Positions 58,247 through 64,000 of a DNA stretch of 64,000 nucleotides are shown here, one piece after another. Within the stretch, counting starts at the first letter, position 1; each line of letters starts with the position of its first letter. Below the pieces are notes generated by a model. That model saw nothing but the letters and a program-made list of their open reading frames with translations, did not search any database and was not told where the DNA came from. The position numbers were made by a program, and so were the translations under genes. Origin of the DNA: Eutreptiella sp. 'Long Island Sound 2002'. Lineage: Eukaryota > Euglenozoa > Euglenophyceae > Eutreptiales > Eutreptiaceae. The stretch lies in NCBI GenBank assembly GCA_964036045.1, contig OZ038391.1, forward strand, positions 42,605,621-42,669,620, read 5' to 3'.

Positions 58247-61200
58247 TTGAAGCGAGACGAACAGGCGTGACAAACAGAGCACAGCGCTGGTCGCTACCGA
58301 ATCTCGTCAGGCCGAATGGATCAATAGAAGAAGGAGTTAAAAAGCATGTCGGCTAGGCGCCTTTCGAAAAAAAAAAAATACTTACTCAGAAACACACACA
58401 CACACGCACACACACACACACACACAAATGGTGTGCAGTTGGCTTTTGCGGTGCCCCCACCGTTCGGCGTAGATCGTCCTGCATGCCGCAGGCGCTGTTA
58501 TCCCAGGTCCAGGTTCGTGTGTGGGGAGCCCAGGCTAAGGCCCAGACCACCCTGCTCAAGGTCCGAGCAGGGGTGGTCTGGGCCCTCTAGGAGCTGAAGC
58601 TCATCAAGAGGCGGAACGGCAGAGGGTATCCAAGCCTCCCTGGACCAGCCGCCACGGAGAAAGCTGACGGCAAGGGTTAGATCGCACCGGACTTTTTTTT
58701 GTGCATGATCTTTCGCAATGTCCACTGCGGCAGGCAGCACCGTTCGTAGGATCCCGCACAGCGAATCCACATGTAACGAACACCCTGACCATCTGCCGTA
58801 TTCCCTCACCAACACCACGTGCCAATCCCACATACTTCCATGCTGCACATGCAGAAGCGCTGAGACGCAGGGGTGTCGGCCTCCCACTCCCGAACGTCCT
58901 CACGCAACACGTAGAACTTGGGCTCGTGGGTACAAAGGGAGAGAAAGAGGAGGTCGGCATCCGCCCCATAAATGCAGTGCGTCGTGGTTGGATCGTAGTG
59001 GGGCTGAGTCCGCTGCTGGCGGATGAAGTGCACCAGTTTGTGTTCCCCCTGGCAGCAGCACGGCAGGGCAAATAACGGAGTGCACTGCAGCGCTCGTCTT
59101 CCGTCGGCGAAAGGATGCTGCCCCCACGCAACGAACCAGGACCCCTTTTTCCCAGTTAGCCCTGATTTTGGGGCCAAGCAGGTAAAGCTTGCAGTGCTCC
59201 ATTTTTCACTCTGTGTTTCTTTGGAAAAATTGGAGAGATCTAGCTTCATTTGGCATGTGCTGTTTGCGACAGAAAATTCCCCCTTGCAGGTAAACATCGA
59301 CCGCGCATGTTCTGACCAAGCCCTGGTTGCACAAAAGCGGAAAATTTGCGCATATTTGCGGAAATTTGCGGACTATAAATGATCCCCCCCTCGGCCTCTG
59401 CCCTGGTTTATATTCCTCTGCCAGTGCACATGTGAGTATGGGGGTGCATGTGTAAGGATGTCCCAGAGAACGCTCCAGTTGTCTCCACTTTGGCTGGACA
59501 AATGCCAATTACAAGCATGACATGAACCAAAATGCCGTGGAACAAGAGGATTCCGGACACTGCAGAGATTTTTCAGATGCAAAATGACTGCAGTTGAAGA
59601 CAGGGCGGGCGCAAAGATGGGGAACGTGTCTTGGGATTGGCAGCACCGTTCATTTCTATGGCCTAAACGACTACACTAACGCGGTCGGGGCGGGGCTTCC
59701 TCAGGAAAGATCCTTTTGCTTTTGGAAGAAATGAGGGGCTGGAGGTGAGGCCAAAAAAAAACCAGGCCCAAGAGGGGAAATCCTTTCATTGACTGAACAA
59801 TTCCTCACAATGAAAATTTAGGTCTCGGCAAATTGGGGGGAGGTCGGAGGCCAGGGCAGTGGGGGGCCTCCTGTGGTAGTCAGCCGTTGTATAGTGCAGT
59901 AAAAGGGCAGGCGAAGGAAACACTGGGGTCTAACATTGTAAGCTTGGAAGAGTGGCAGGGTGTGGACGTCTATGGGGCAAATGCTGCGTATGGGGGATGT
60001 CCCCTGAGCACTGGTCAAGAGCTCTCAGTCATGGAGCCCGTCGGCAGAAACGGCGCGCTCCGTACTCCCACGAACACAATTTGGATCCAGTTACCTGCCA
60101 ATTCTACCCATCCATCGGCGGGCTCTCCATCGTGAAGCTGCTGCCTGCTACCCTGCTTCCAGTTTCTGCCTCCCCTATCCTCCCTGGTGCACTCCTTCGT
60201 TCTGATCATCCCTACTGCCTCAAACACCTCTGTTCATTTCTGCAGTAATCCCTCGTTCCTGTTCTTCCATGGTACACCTCTTCCCGCGCCCCTCTGAACT
60301 CCACCTAAAATGGGCCGTGTCATTAGGATGGGCAATGCACGAGTGGGCCACGCTTTGCTGTCCAAATGCAAACCTCTCCAGCAACCGACGAATCCGAGAA
60401 AATAATATGGAGGTGCTGCCAGTCATTGTGCAGCTTGTGGCTCACAAACTGCCGCAGGTGACGCGACAATCGATCCATGAATTCCGTCCCTGATGAAGGG
60501 TGTACAGTCTGAGCGTGACAACCCTCGAACATCCTGCCCCCTTTTCTCGGGCCCTTTCCCCTGCAGGGCTCTCAGAGGCGATCTCTCTCGCACTTTCTGC
60601 ACCGTCGGTTCGGTTCACCGCCAACCACCACCGGTTAGACACCAACTGCTGTCGGTTTACCGCCAACCGCTGGGGGTACTCCTATAATTCAGTGGTCAGA
60701 GGTATAAAATAGGCACAGGCGTAGGCGTTTCACCACGGATTCGATTCCCAGCCTTCCCCACCTGGAGGAGGTCCTGAGAAGGGTCGTATTAAACCCAAAA
60801 ATTGCCCATTTCAAGGCTTTTGGGGAACTTTCATGGGCTAATATAGGCTTTCATGGTCAAATATGGTTCAAAATAGCCTTAAACCACTTGTTTGATCACA
60901 CCAAGTGGTCTCGGAACAACTTTAGAAAAATCATTTTTGACCACTTTTGGACCCACCGGTGACCCCTGTAACCCTACCCTAGCCCGTGCGTTGTGCCCGC
61001 TGGTGGTGCCAATAGGGCATGGAAGGGTGTTGACAGCATGGAAACACCTTGCAAACGACCCCCTTCATGATTATTTACCACCACAAGGGCGCCCAGCGCA
61101 ATCCATGGCTGTCAAAAATAGCAAATGAAGTTGGAACTTGAAAAAGTTTACCAAAAGGGTGCTTTTCAAGGCTCATTTTACGGTATTTTGGGCCCAATAA

Positions 61201-62782
61201 GATGTCGTTGAGCCCACCACTTGGGTGCGAAATCCACTAGACAATGATGAAAGGTGTTAGTTCATCATCCAAGTTGGTTCCCATTCAAATGGCCCCCTCC
61301 AAGGACATGCTAGGCACCCAAACTGGCCAAAATGGGGCTTTTTGGGGGCCATTTTTGACAAAGTTTGAAACCTAGGCCTGCCACTTGCGAATACCATTCC
61401 CGGACGCCACCATTGAGTTTCTTGCTTGCTTGTGGGATGATACTTCACAACCATAGCTATCATTCACCAAAATTTCGGCCGAATCTGAAGCACCACGTTG
61501 GAGATCTGATTTTTGCCCATTTTGCGCGTGCTTGCTACTTGCTACTGCTCACTGCTTGCTGCTTGTTGCTTGCCAAACCGGTAGGTCCACCGTAGACACT
61601 ACAAAGGGTGATAACACCTAGCTGGTTCCACCATCTAATGTACAAAATGTAAACCCAATGTAAAGATGCAGTGTGCATAAGATAGTGCATCACAGATTGT
61701 CGGTTCTAAAATGGCCAAAACGTGTTGTACATATTGCGTGCCTGTCAATAAGCACATCAGTTTGGGGTGCAAAGCTACACCTCCACAAGACACTCCATGT
61801 ACACACCAGACACTAGTCAATGCACAATGGCCGTGCTCTTGTGCAGAGAAATACAACAAAAATATGCAACAATGGGCTAAAAAGGCAAATACTCGTTTGA
61901 CCTCACCGAAAGTATGGGCTGGATCGAAGAGCACTTTGCTGCATGCAATGTGGTTCAGAAGGTAGCTTTTGAGGCCATGATTCGTGCGAAGAAACTAGAC
62001 TGCTCACCAGCCCCACCTTCAGCATTGTGACTCACGTTTTCCAGAATCCATTCCATGGTAGCACCCCTCCAGCCAAAACTTGTAACCACATGGGGGGCAT
62101 CCTTCTTTCGTTGGAAAGACTTTGTGTCAGGATCAGAAGGATCAAAATTTTTGGGGCGAGGTTTCCACTTGGCCAAAAAGAATGATTACTATGAACCGTG
62201 TGTGTGGTGCAGGATTTGGGTTTAGCTTTTTTGTCCATGAGCAGATTGTTTCCAAACCTCAAAAAAGTGCAGTCAAGGTATGGCTGAAAGGGGTCACTCC
62301 AGCTTCAAATCGCACTTGACAGTAGTCTTGAGGTATCTGCAACGCACCCGTCAGAGATTTGCCAGGGAATCATACATTGTGGTGTCTTTGATGGATTACA
62401 CCCCATTCGTATCATATTCATTCACAATTGTGTGACATAGAAATGTCTCTTTTGGAGGTTTGTACTAGTCACAGCTTTTGGCTGCACATTTCTGACAATG
62501 GTTGACATTGTACCACCCCCTTCTCCCACCAGACCACGCGCAACACGAGGGCAAACCAGGTGTAATGACGTTGCTGTCCTTCAGCCGCGCAAACTCCTCC
62601 TCTGACATGTTTTCAAGCGGCGTGAACCCCCACTGCTCCCGCATTTCGTTTTGAACTTTGTTGCGGTCATCGTGCTCTTTGGCCGCTTGAAATCTTCGGG
62701 CCCTCTGTTGGTTCAACTTGGCTCTCGGGGCCACACCGTCCATTGCCATGAACAAGAGTTTCCGAGGGCGAGCAATTGAGAC
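32195..62782 (-). CDS. XRN2: 5'-3' exoribonuclease, XRN2/RAT1 family, with acidic insert and prion-like tail (5' end beyond window)
   Basis: Eighteen exons with matching phases total 4821 nt (1606 codons plus stop). The N-terminal half carries the XRN core: [34 protein letters not shown] across an exon junction, [27 protein letters not shown] and [14 protein letters not shown]. The metal-binding acidic residues are therefore present. XRN enzymes degrade 5'-monophosphate RNA; XRN2/RAT1 acts in the nucleus in termination and rRNA processing. Exons 11-15 insert about 530 residues, partly very acidic. XRN2-like sequence then resumes and ends in a Tyr/Gln/Gly-rich tail. The first about 80 residues are missing from the window. 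Assignment to XRN2 rather than a cytoplasmic paralogue is inferred. Confidence 0.85.
32943..33014 (-). repeat. tRNA-like sequence inside the TIR element
   Basis: The minus strand has TAGGTGAGTGGTAGAACAG (A-box-like) and, 30 bases on, GGTTCAATCCC (B box). Stems are imperfect. It is likely tRNA-derived rather than a working tRNA gene. Confidence 0.45.
33130..33222 (+). repeat. 5S rRNA-derived sequence
   Basis: CTTCCCGATTTCAGAAGTTA, then AGCCTAATCAGGCCC, TTAGTACCGGGGTGG and AGACCACCAGGA follow the central and 3' part of eukaryotic 5S rRNA (box A, intermediate element, box C). The 5' third is degraded. Its position in a repeat suggests a 5S-derived SINE (SINE3 type) or 5S pseudogene. Confidence 0.6.
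33335..33402 (+). repeat. Short tandem repeat, GGTTCACTCA/GGTACACACA units
   Basis: Ten-base units CAGGTACACA and CAGGTTCATT/CACT alternate about six times, starting near 33337. It is a simple local expansion inside the TIR element. Confidence 0.7.
34882..35960 (-). CDS. XRN exon 17: C-terminal XRN2 segment and Tyr/Gln/Gly prion-like region
   Basis: The acceptor is TTGCAG|GATTTG and the donor is TATCAG|GTGTGG, 359 codons, phase 1 to 0. It opens [20 protein letters not shown], then [12 protein letters not shown] and [12 protein letters not shown] (XRN2 C-region). A Gln/Glu/Lys coiled coil follows. About 90 residues of tandem GQY/YGQQ units come next, then an Arg/Gly/Ser/Pro-rich stretch. Confidence 0.85.
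36449..36571 (-). CDS. XRN exon 16: return to XRN2 homology
   Basis: The acceptor is TTTGTCTCAG|GGGATA and the donor is ATCACAG|GTCTTG, phase 1 to 1. It encodes [17 protein letters not shown], then [24 protein letters not shown] matches the HPLxxxI segment that in ordinary XRN2 follows LLFV directly. Confidence 0.7.
37047..37178 (+). repeat. Dispersed G-flanked repeat, copy 1
   Basis: A G-run and GGCCCAAAAGTTTG are followed by GTACCACAAATAGCCCGA, ATTTTCCC, AAATTTCGTTCTTTCCCACA and TGGTCTGG with a G-run. The copy at 50.81-50.95 kb matches through most of its length. A more diverged copy is at 49.20-49.39 kb. Confidence 0.6.
38079..38504 (+). repeat. Duplicated 426-bp block, copy 1 (no insertion)
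   Basis: The block runs from GCGCAAACAGCGGTGTGG to CTCACATACACCCCCG. It is repeated with about 96% identity at 39541-40309, where a MITE interrupts it. It lies in the XRN intron between exons 15 and 16. Confidence 0.8.
38600..38879 (-). CDS. XRN exon 15: second acidic exon
   Basis: The acceptor is CCCTCAG|AACGGA and the donor is CCCAGCG|GTATGA, phase 0 to 1. The peptide has [44 protein letters not shown] and ends TAPPPS. The split codon joins exon 16 as Gly. Confidence 0.6.
39240..39330 (+). repeat. G-rich tract and (GGAT)n microsatellite
   Basis: A GGGGGGAGGGGGGAGG-like tract at about 39265-39297 runs into GGAT/GAAT repeats to about 39329. Confidence 0.7.
39541..40309 (+). repeat. Duplicated block, copy 2, interrupted by a MITE
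   Basis: It is the same block as 38079-38504 with an extra 350 bp after the CTCAGCTCTTCAC sequence. It lies in the intron between XRN exons 14 and 15. The two copies are in direct orientation 1.46 kb apart. Confidence 0.8.
39665..40014. mobile_element. MITE with about 90-bp terminal inverted repeats, TA target
   Basis: TTAGAGGGTATTTGCCCCTA at the left end is mirrored at the right. The arms stay about 94% identical for roughly 90 bp, through GGCATGACATCA and ACTAGGATCCTAA. TA dinucleotides flank both ends, as in Tc1/mariner-related Stowaway elements. The uninterrupted homologous block at 38.1 kb gives the approximate empty site. There is no coding capacity, so it needs a transposase in trans. 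Confidence 0.75.
41642..42250 (-). CDS. XRN exon 14: highly acidic low-complexity insert
   Basis: The acceptor is CCCTTCAG|CACAGG and the donor is CAAACG|GTACGT, 203 codons, phase 0 to 0. After [13 protein letters not shown] and [18 protein letters not shown] comes a region dominated by Glu, Asp, Gly and Ala. It includes a [11 protein letters not shown] repeat. It is probably disordered. Confidence 0.65.
43605..43754 (-). CDS. XRN exon 13: insert
   Basis: The acceptor is CGATGCAG|CCGAGG and the donor is CTTCAG|GTCGTG, 50 codons, phase 0 to 0. It encodes [19 protein letters not shown], then [19 protein letters not shown]. An alternative acceptor 38 bp upstream gives phase 1, which exon 12 does not support. 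Confidence 0.55.
44520..44910 (+). repeat. Diverged tandem repeat, AATGCCnnCACTTC units
   Basis: AATGCC followed by a cytosine-rich half and CTTCTGCC-like ends recurs about eight times at 35-55-bp spacing. It sits in the intron between XRN exons 12 and 13 and creates long but meaningless open frames on both strands. Confidence 0.45.
44945..45178 (-). CDS. XRN exon 12: insert, helical segment
   Basis: The acceptor CTCCGCAG|CAGGCA and the very strong donor GTTGAG|GTATGT bound 78 open codons, phase 0 to 0. It contains [20 protein letters not shown], then [11 protein letters not shown] and [17 protein letters not shown]. It looks folded and helical; no family was recognised. Confidence 0.6.
46059..46376 (-). 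CDS. XRN exon 11: start of lineage-specific insert
   Basis: The acceptor is GTCAACAG|GCAGCC and the donor is AAGAAC|GTGTGT, 106 codons, phase 0 to 0. It starts [16 protein letters not shown] and has [27 protein letters not shown] and [12 protein letters not shown]. No homology is recognised. An alternative donor at 46130 would break phase with exon 12. Confidence 0.6.
47057..47100 (+). repeat. (CA)22 microsatellite
   Basis: An uninterrupted CA tract is followed immediately by a (GGA)n tract to about 47120. It lies in the intron downstream of XRN exon 10. Confidence 0.9.
47529..47675 (-). CDS. XRN exon 10: LLPIMDE
   Basis: The acceptor is GCTGTAG|GGTCACG. It encodes [18 protein letters not shown], then [19 protein letters not shown], matching GxALLPFIDExRL and EExRRN...LLFV. 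The donor is uncertain (47529 or 47547, both phase 0). Confidence 0.85.
48668..49029 (-). CDS. XRN exon 9: GLxWxxxYY and WYYPYxxAPLASD
   Basis: The acceptor is CTTTCAG|GGCCCG and the donor is TGGCAG|GTGTGC, phase 1 to 0, 120 codons. It contains [56 protein letters not shown] and HKFWKWQ, all strongly conserved in XRN2/RAT1. Confidence 0.9.
49195..49390 (+). repeat. Dispersed G-flanked repeat, copy 2 (diverged)
   Basis: ACCCAAAAGTCTGACAAACG, CAAAAATGGCCCAAATCA and ATTTCATTTTTTCCCACGA precede G-runs and a GTAATACATCCCTGAG terminus. It is related to the copies at 37.05 and 50.81 kb. Confidence 0.5.
50812..50950 (+). repeat. Dispersed G-flanked repeat, copy 3
   Basis: A G-run, GGGACCCAAAAGTTTGCGTA, AAAATGGCCCGATCAGATTT and CATTTCGTTTTTCCCA precede TGGTCTGG and a long G tract. 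It is close to the 37.05 kb copy. Confidence 0.6.
51169..51295 (-). CDS. XRN exon 8: WxERYYExKF motif
   Basis: The acceptor is CCCTGCAG|GAGCTG and the donor is ATGCAG|GTGTGC, phase 0 to 1. It encodes [18 protein letters not shown], then [19 protein letters not shown]. The WKERYYxxKF signature is characteristic of XRN1/XRN2. Confidence 0.85.
52465..52505 (+). repeat. (GAG)n microsatellite
   Basis: A GAG/GGA tract of about 40 bp with one interruption sits in the intron between XRN exons 7 and 8. An ACG/ACC tract follows at about 52733-52765. Confidence 0.8.
53259..53558 (-). CDS. XRN exon 7: variable linker
   Basis: The acceptor CGCTCTCAG|GTTGAAGG and the donor CGGCAG|GTATGG bound 300 nt open in the right frame, phase 0 to 0. 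The peptide [20 protein letters not shown], then [16 protein letters not shown] and a Ser/Asn/Arg stretch, falls where XRN proteins have a poorly conserved charged linker. The evidence is splice sites and phase, not similarity. Confidence 0.55.
55875..55964 (-). CDS. XRN exon 6
   Basis: The acceptor is CGCGGCAG|CGGTAC and the donor is GAGGAG|GTATGC. It is 90 nt, phase 0 to 0. It encodes [20 protein letters not shown], then [10 protein letters not shown], matching the GYLT-x-NG-x-VNL-x-R segment that follows the GNDF block with no gap. Confidence 0.82.
56451..56640 (+). repeat. tRNA-derived SINE
   Basis: It begins with a tRNA-like head: GGCCCAGTGGTAGATGCA (A box) and GGGTTCGAATCTC (B box) at normal spacing. 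A tail has two CCACCGAAG-TTTTT-CACTTTTTGTCACTTGCTCTG-type repeats and ends in a T-run of about ten. The pol III box spacing and T-rich end fit a SINE. It sits between XRN exons 5 and 6. Confidence 0.6.
57563..57746 (-). CDS. XRN exon 5: DDFVFLC/GNDF motif
   Basis: The acceptor is GTGCAGAG (start set by phase 2) and the donor is CTGCAG|GTGGCC, ending phase 0. It encodes [11 protein letters not shown] (compare LREYLE), [18 protein letters not shown] and [17 protein letters not shown]. The Asp residues of this block are catalytic ligands in XRN enzymes. Confidence 0.88.
58023..58069 (-). CDS. XRN exon 4 (short, tentative)
   Basis: The acceptor GGGGTCAG and the donor TGGAG|GTGAGC flank 47 nt reading [15 protein letters not shown], phase 0 to 2. 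It links exons 3 and 5 in frame. Position and length suit the strand before the XRN LREYL motif, but sequence similarity is weak. An additional zinc-knuckle exon could be missed. Confidence 0.5.
58204..58244 (+). repeat. (CA)n microsatellite
   Basis: It is an uninterrupted CA tract. A second, once-interrupted CA tract is at about 58391-58427. Both are in the intron between XRN exons 3 and 4. Confidence 0.9.
58836..59048 (-). CDS. XRN exon 3: catalytic GEHK and DADL motifs
   Basis: The acceptor is CTGCCAG|GGGGAA and the donor is ATGGAA|GTATGT, phase 0 to 0. It starts [12 protein letters not shown], completing GEGEHK with exon 2. It continues [20 protein letters not shown] and FYVLREDV. It ends RFCMCSME where many XRN proteins have a CCHC knuckle. 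Only the first two cysteines are seen here. Confidence 0.85.
60374..60489 (-). CDS. XRN exon 2
   Basis: The acceptor is CATCAG|GGACGG and the donor is GGAGAG|GTTTGC, phase 1 to 0. It encodes [31 protein letters not shown] and SSVAGE. The TPGTEFM junction with exon 1 is exact. Confidence 0.88.
60682..60756 (+). repeat. tRNA-like sequence, possible SINE head
   Basis: AATTCAGTGGTCAGAGG (A-box-like) and GGATTCGATTCCCAGCC (B-box-like) are spaced as in a tRNA with a long variable region. Acceptor pairing is poor. It lies in the intron between XRN exons 1 and 2. Confidence 0.35.
62557..62782 (-). CDS. XRN exon 1 in window: Arg/Lys-rich RNA-binding core
   Basis: The acceptor is GGTTCAG|GTCTC and the donor is CACCTG|GTTTGC, phase 0 to 1. 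It encodes [19 protein letters not shown], then [13 protein letters not shown] and KDSNVITPG. These match the conserved XRN motif that contains a metal-ligating Asp. No initiator exon (the expected MG-P-xFxRW and LYLDMN motifs) occurs between here and the window end. Confidence 0.88.
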
Positions 62783-64000
62783 CTGAACCAGCGGAGTAAA
62801 CCTGCCTTGTCGATCCGCCTTGTGCTTATGGTGCAGCGGGGGGGGGGGGGGGGCGGAGTATGTAGAAAAATGCTGCTCACGCAGTACCTGACAAGGAAAG
62901 CAGGGCCCAGAGTGCTGAGTGCACCCGGCCGCCGACCCATGTCGTGTCTCCACAACTAGTGAGATTTTGGGTCCGGAAGCATTCTGCCAAAATCCTCAAA
63001 ATGGGGGGCAAAAGGTGTAGAAATTTTCTGCACACCGTTTTTACCATACTTCCCTCGGAACTCGTTCGTATACAGCCGCGCATGCGGACATGGCGTACCA
63101 TCTGCCCCACCCTCCGCTGTTGCGGAAGCACCATCCCGAGGAAACGGGGAGGGGCCACAGAAGATGTGCAAGAGGGACTGTTAGGCGGGCTCTGGAGATT
63201 GCCCCGTCTCCTTTATCACGATCCGAGTGGTCCACAATTGTCATGGAGGAGGGTATCCCTAGACACCAAGCACACTAAATGGGAAACTACACAAGAAAGA
63301 AGACTACCCTGAGCCCAGGGGTCTGTTCACAAATGCATATTAGCTGTGTAGAAGTATAATAATTAGGAAGGAGAAGTTGGCACTGTTGCAATCACCATGC
63401 AGGTTGTGAAAAATGCAAAACTTCCACCGTGCATCATCCCTCATCCCACCAGAGCCGGATGGGTGGAGGCACCCGACTCCCACAGACATCGTTCACCCCA
63501 CCCCTCTGGACCGGTGACAGGGTAGCACTGCAAGCCCTAGACAGCCACCCTGGGCGAGGGTGGGATCGAACGGCCCCCAGTAGGTGGTAACCCCCAACCA
63601 AAGAGGGTGCCTTGGACACGGGGGGGACGCGGGGGTGGGACGCGGGGGGGACGCGGGGGGGACGCGGGGAGGGCATGAAATTGGCCGTTTTCAAGGGACC
63701 TAGATGTGCAACTGTTTTTGGGGTTTGGCATGGCTTATGCCCTCCCAGGCCCTCCTATCCTTCAATGCAACAGAAACTAACACAGGATGGCCCTTTGGAT
63801 CGCAAGCATCCACCGGAATCCTATGCCACAACATATACACGGCGTTGCAACTCACATGTACACATGTCCTTCAGCAATGACAAATAGCCAAAGAAACAAA
63901 ACCTTCAGCATTCCGAGCGAAAGGCATGACGACACAAAATAGTTCACGTCCCATCCGGTAACGTAGTGTGGCGTGCAAGAAGAAAGAAATAAATGATTCT
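62783..64000. other. XRN upstream intron, no further exon found
   Basis: None of the three minus-strand frames contains the expected XRN N-terminal motifs, so this is read as intron. It includes a G-run at about 62838-62853 and a GGGGGGACGCG tandem at about 63619-63668. Confidence 0.45.

Noticed and set aside
63434-63600. tRNA gene on the minus strand (CGTTCGATCCC)
   Set aside because: It has a B-box-like core but no A box or acceptor pairing.

Overview
The window reads as nuclear DNA from an intron-rich, repeat-laden microbial eukaryote, probably an alga or related protist. The reasons are spliceosomal exons of about 50-1100 bp split by introns of 0.4-4 kb, LINE retrotransposons, MITE-like inverted-repeat elements, tRNA- and 5S-derived repeats, long poly-G/poly-C runs and many microsatellites. 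No bacterial operon, rRNA operon or CRISPR array was seen. The exact lineage cannot be fixed from the sequence; a chromerid-like alveolate is only a guess.

The dominant gene is on the minus strand. It is a 5'-3' exoribonuclease of the XRN2/RAT1 family running from about 62.8 kb down to 32.2 kb, and its N-terminal exon or exons lie beyond the right edge. I could assemble 18 exons by hand. Their splice phases agree throughout and sum to 4821 nt (1606 codons plus a stop). They carry the XRN catalytic core, then a long acidic insert not seen in ordinary XRN2 (exons 11-15), then a rejoined XRN2 C-terminal segment, and finally a Tyr/Gly/Gln-rich prion-like tail. Most introns are packed with repeats.

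A second, smaller minus-strand gene (24.4-26.5 kb, three exons, 319 codons) encodes a secreted or ER-luminal PDI/thioredoxin-fold protein whose CxxC active site has been replaced. A third minus-strand gene is only partly resolved (about 6.7-10.6 kb). It has phase-compatible exons, one of which resembles a LOTUS/OST-HTH winged helix.

Mobile DNA fills much of the rest. A decayed LINE (0-5 kb, minus) has an ORF1-like region and an AP-endonuclease domain. A second LINE (about 15.9-20.5 kb, minus) has the endonuclease C-part, RT, zinc finger and RNase H. It is abutted by an oppositely oriented ORF1-end/endonuclease-start fragment (20.5-21.5 kb, plus), which suggests a 5' inversion. Other elements are TIR elements at 25.4-25.9, 32.7-33.6 and 39.7-40.0 kb, an 83-bp minisatellite at 27.6-28.7 kb, a duplicated 0.42-kb block at 38.1/39.5 kb, and several dispersed G-rich repeat families. 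About 12.1-15.5, 21.5-24.3, 26.5-27.6, 28.8-32.1 and 62.8-64 kb hold nothing I can assign to a gene.
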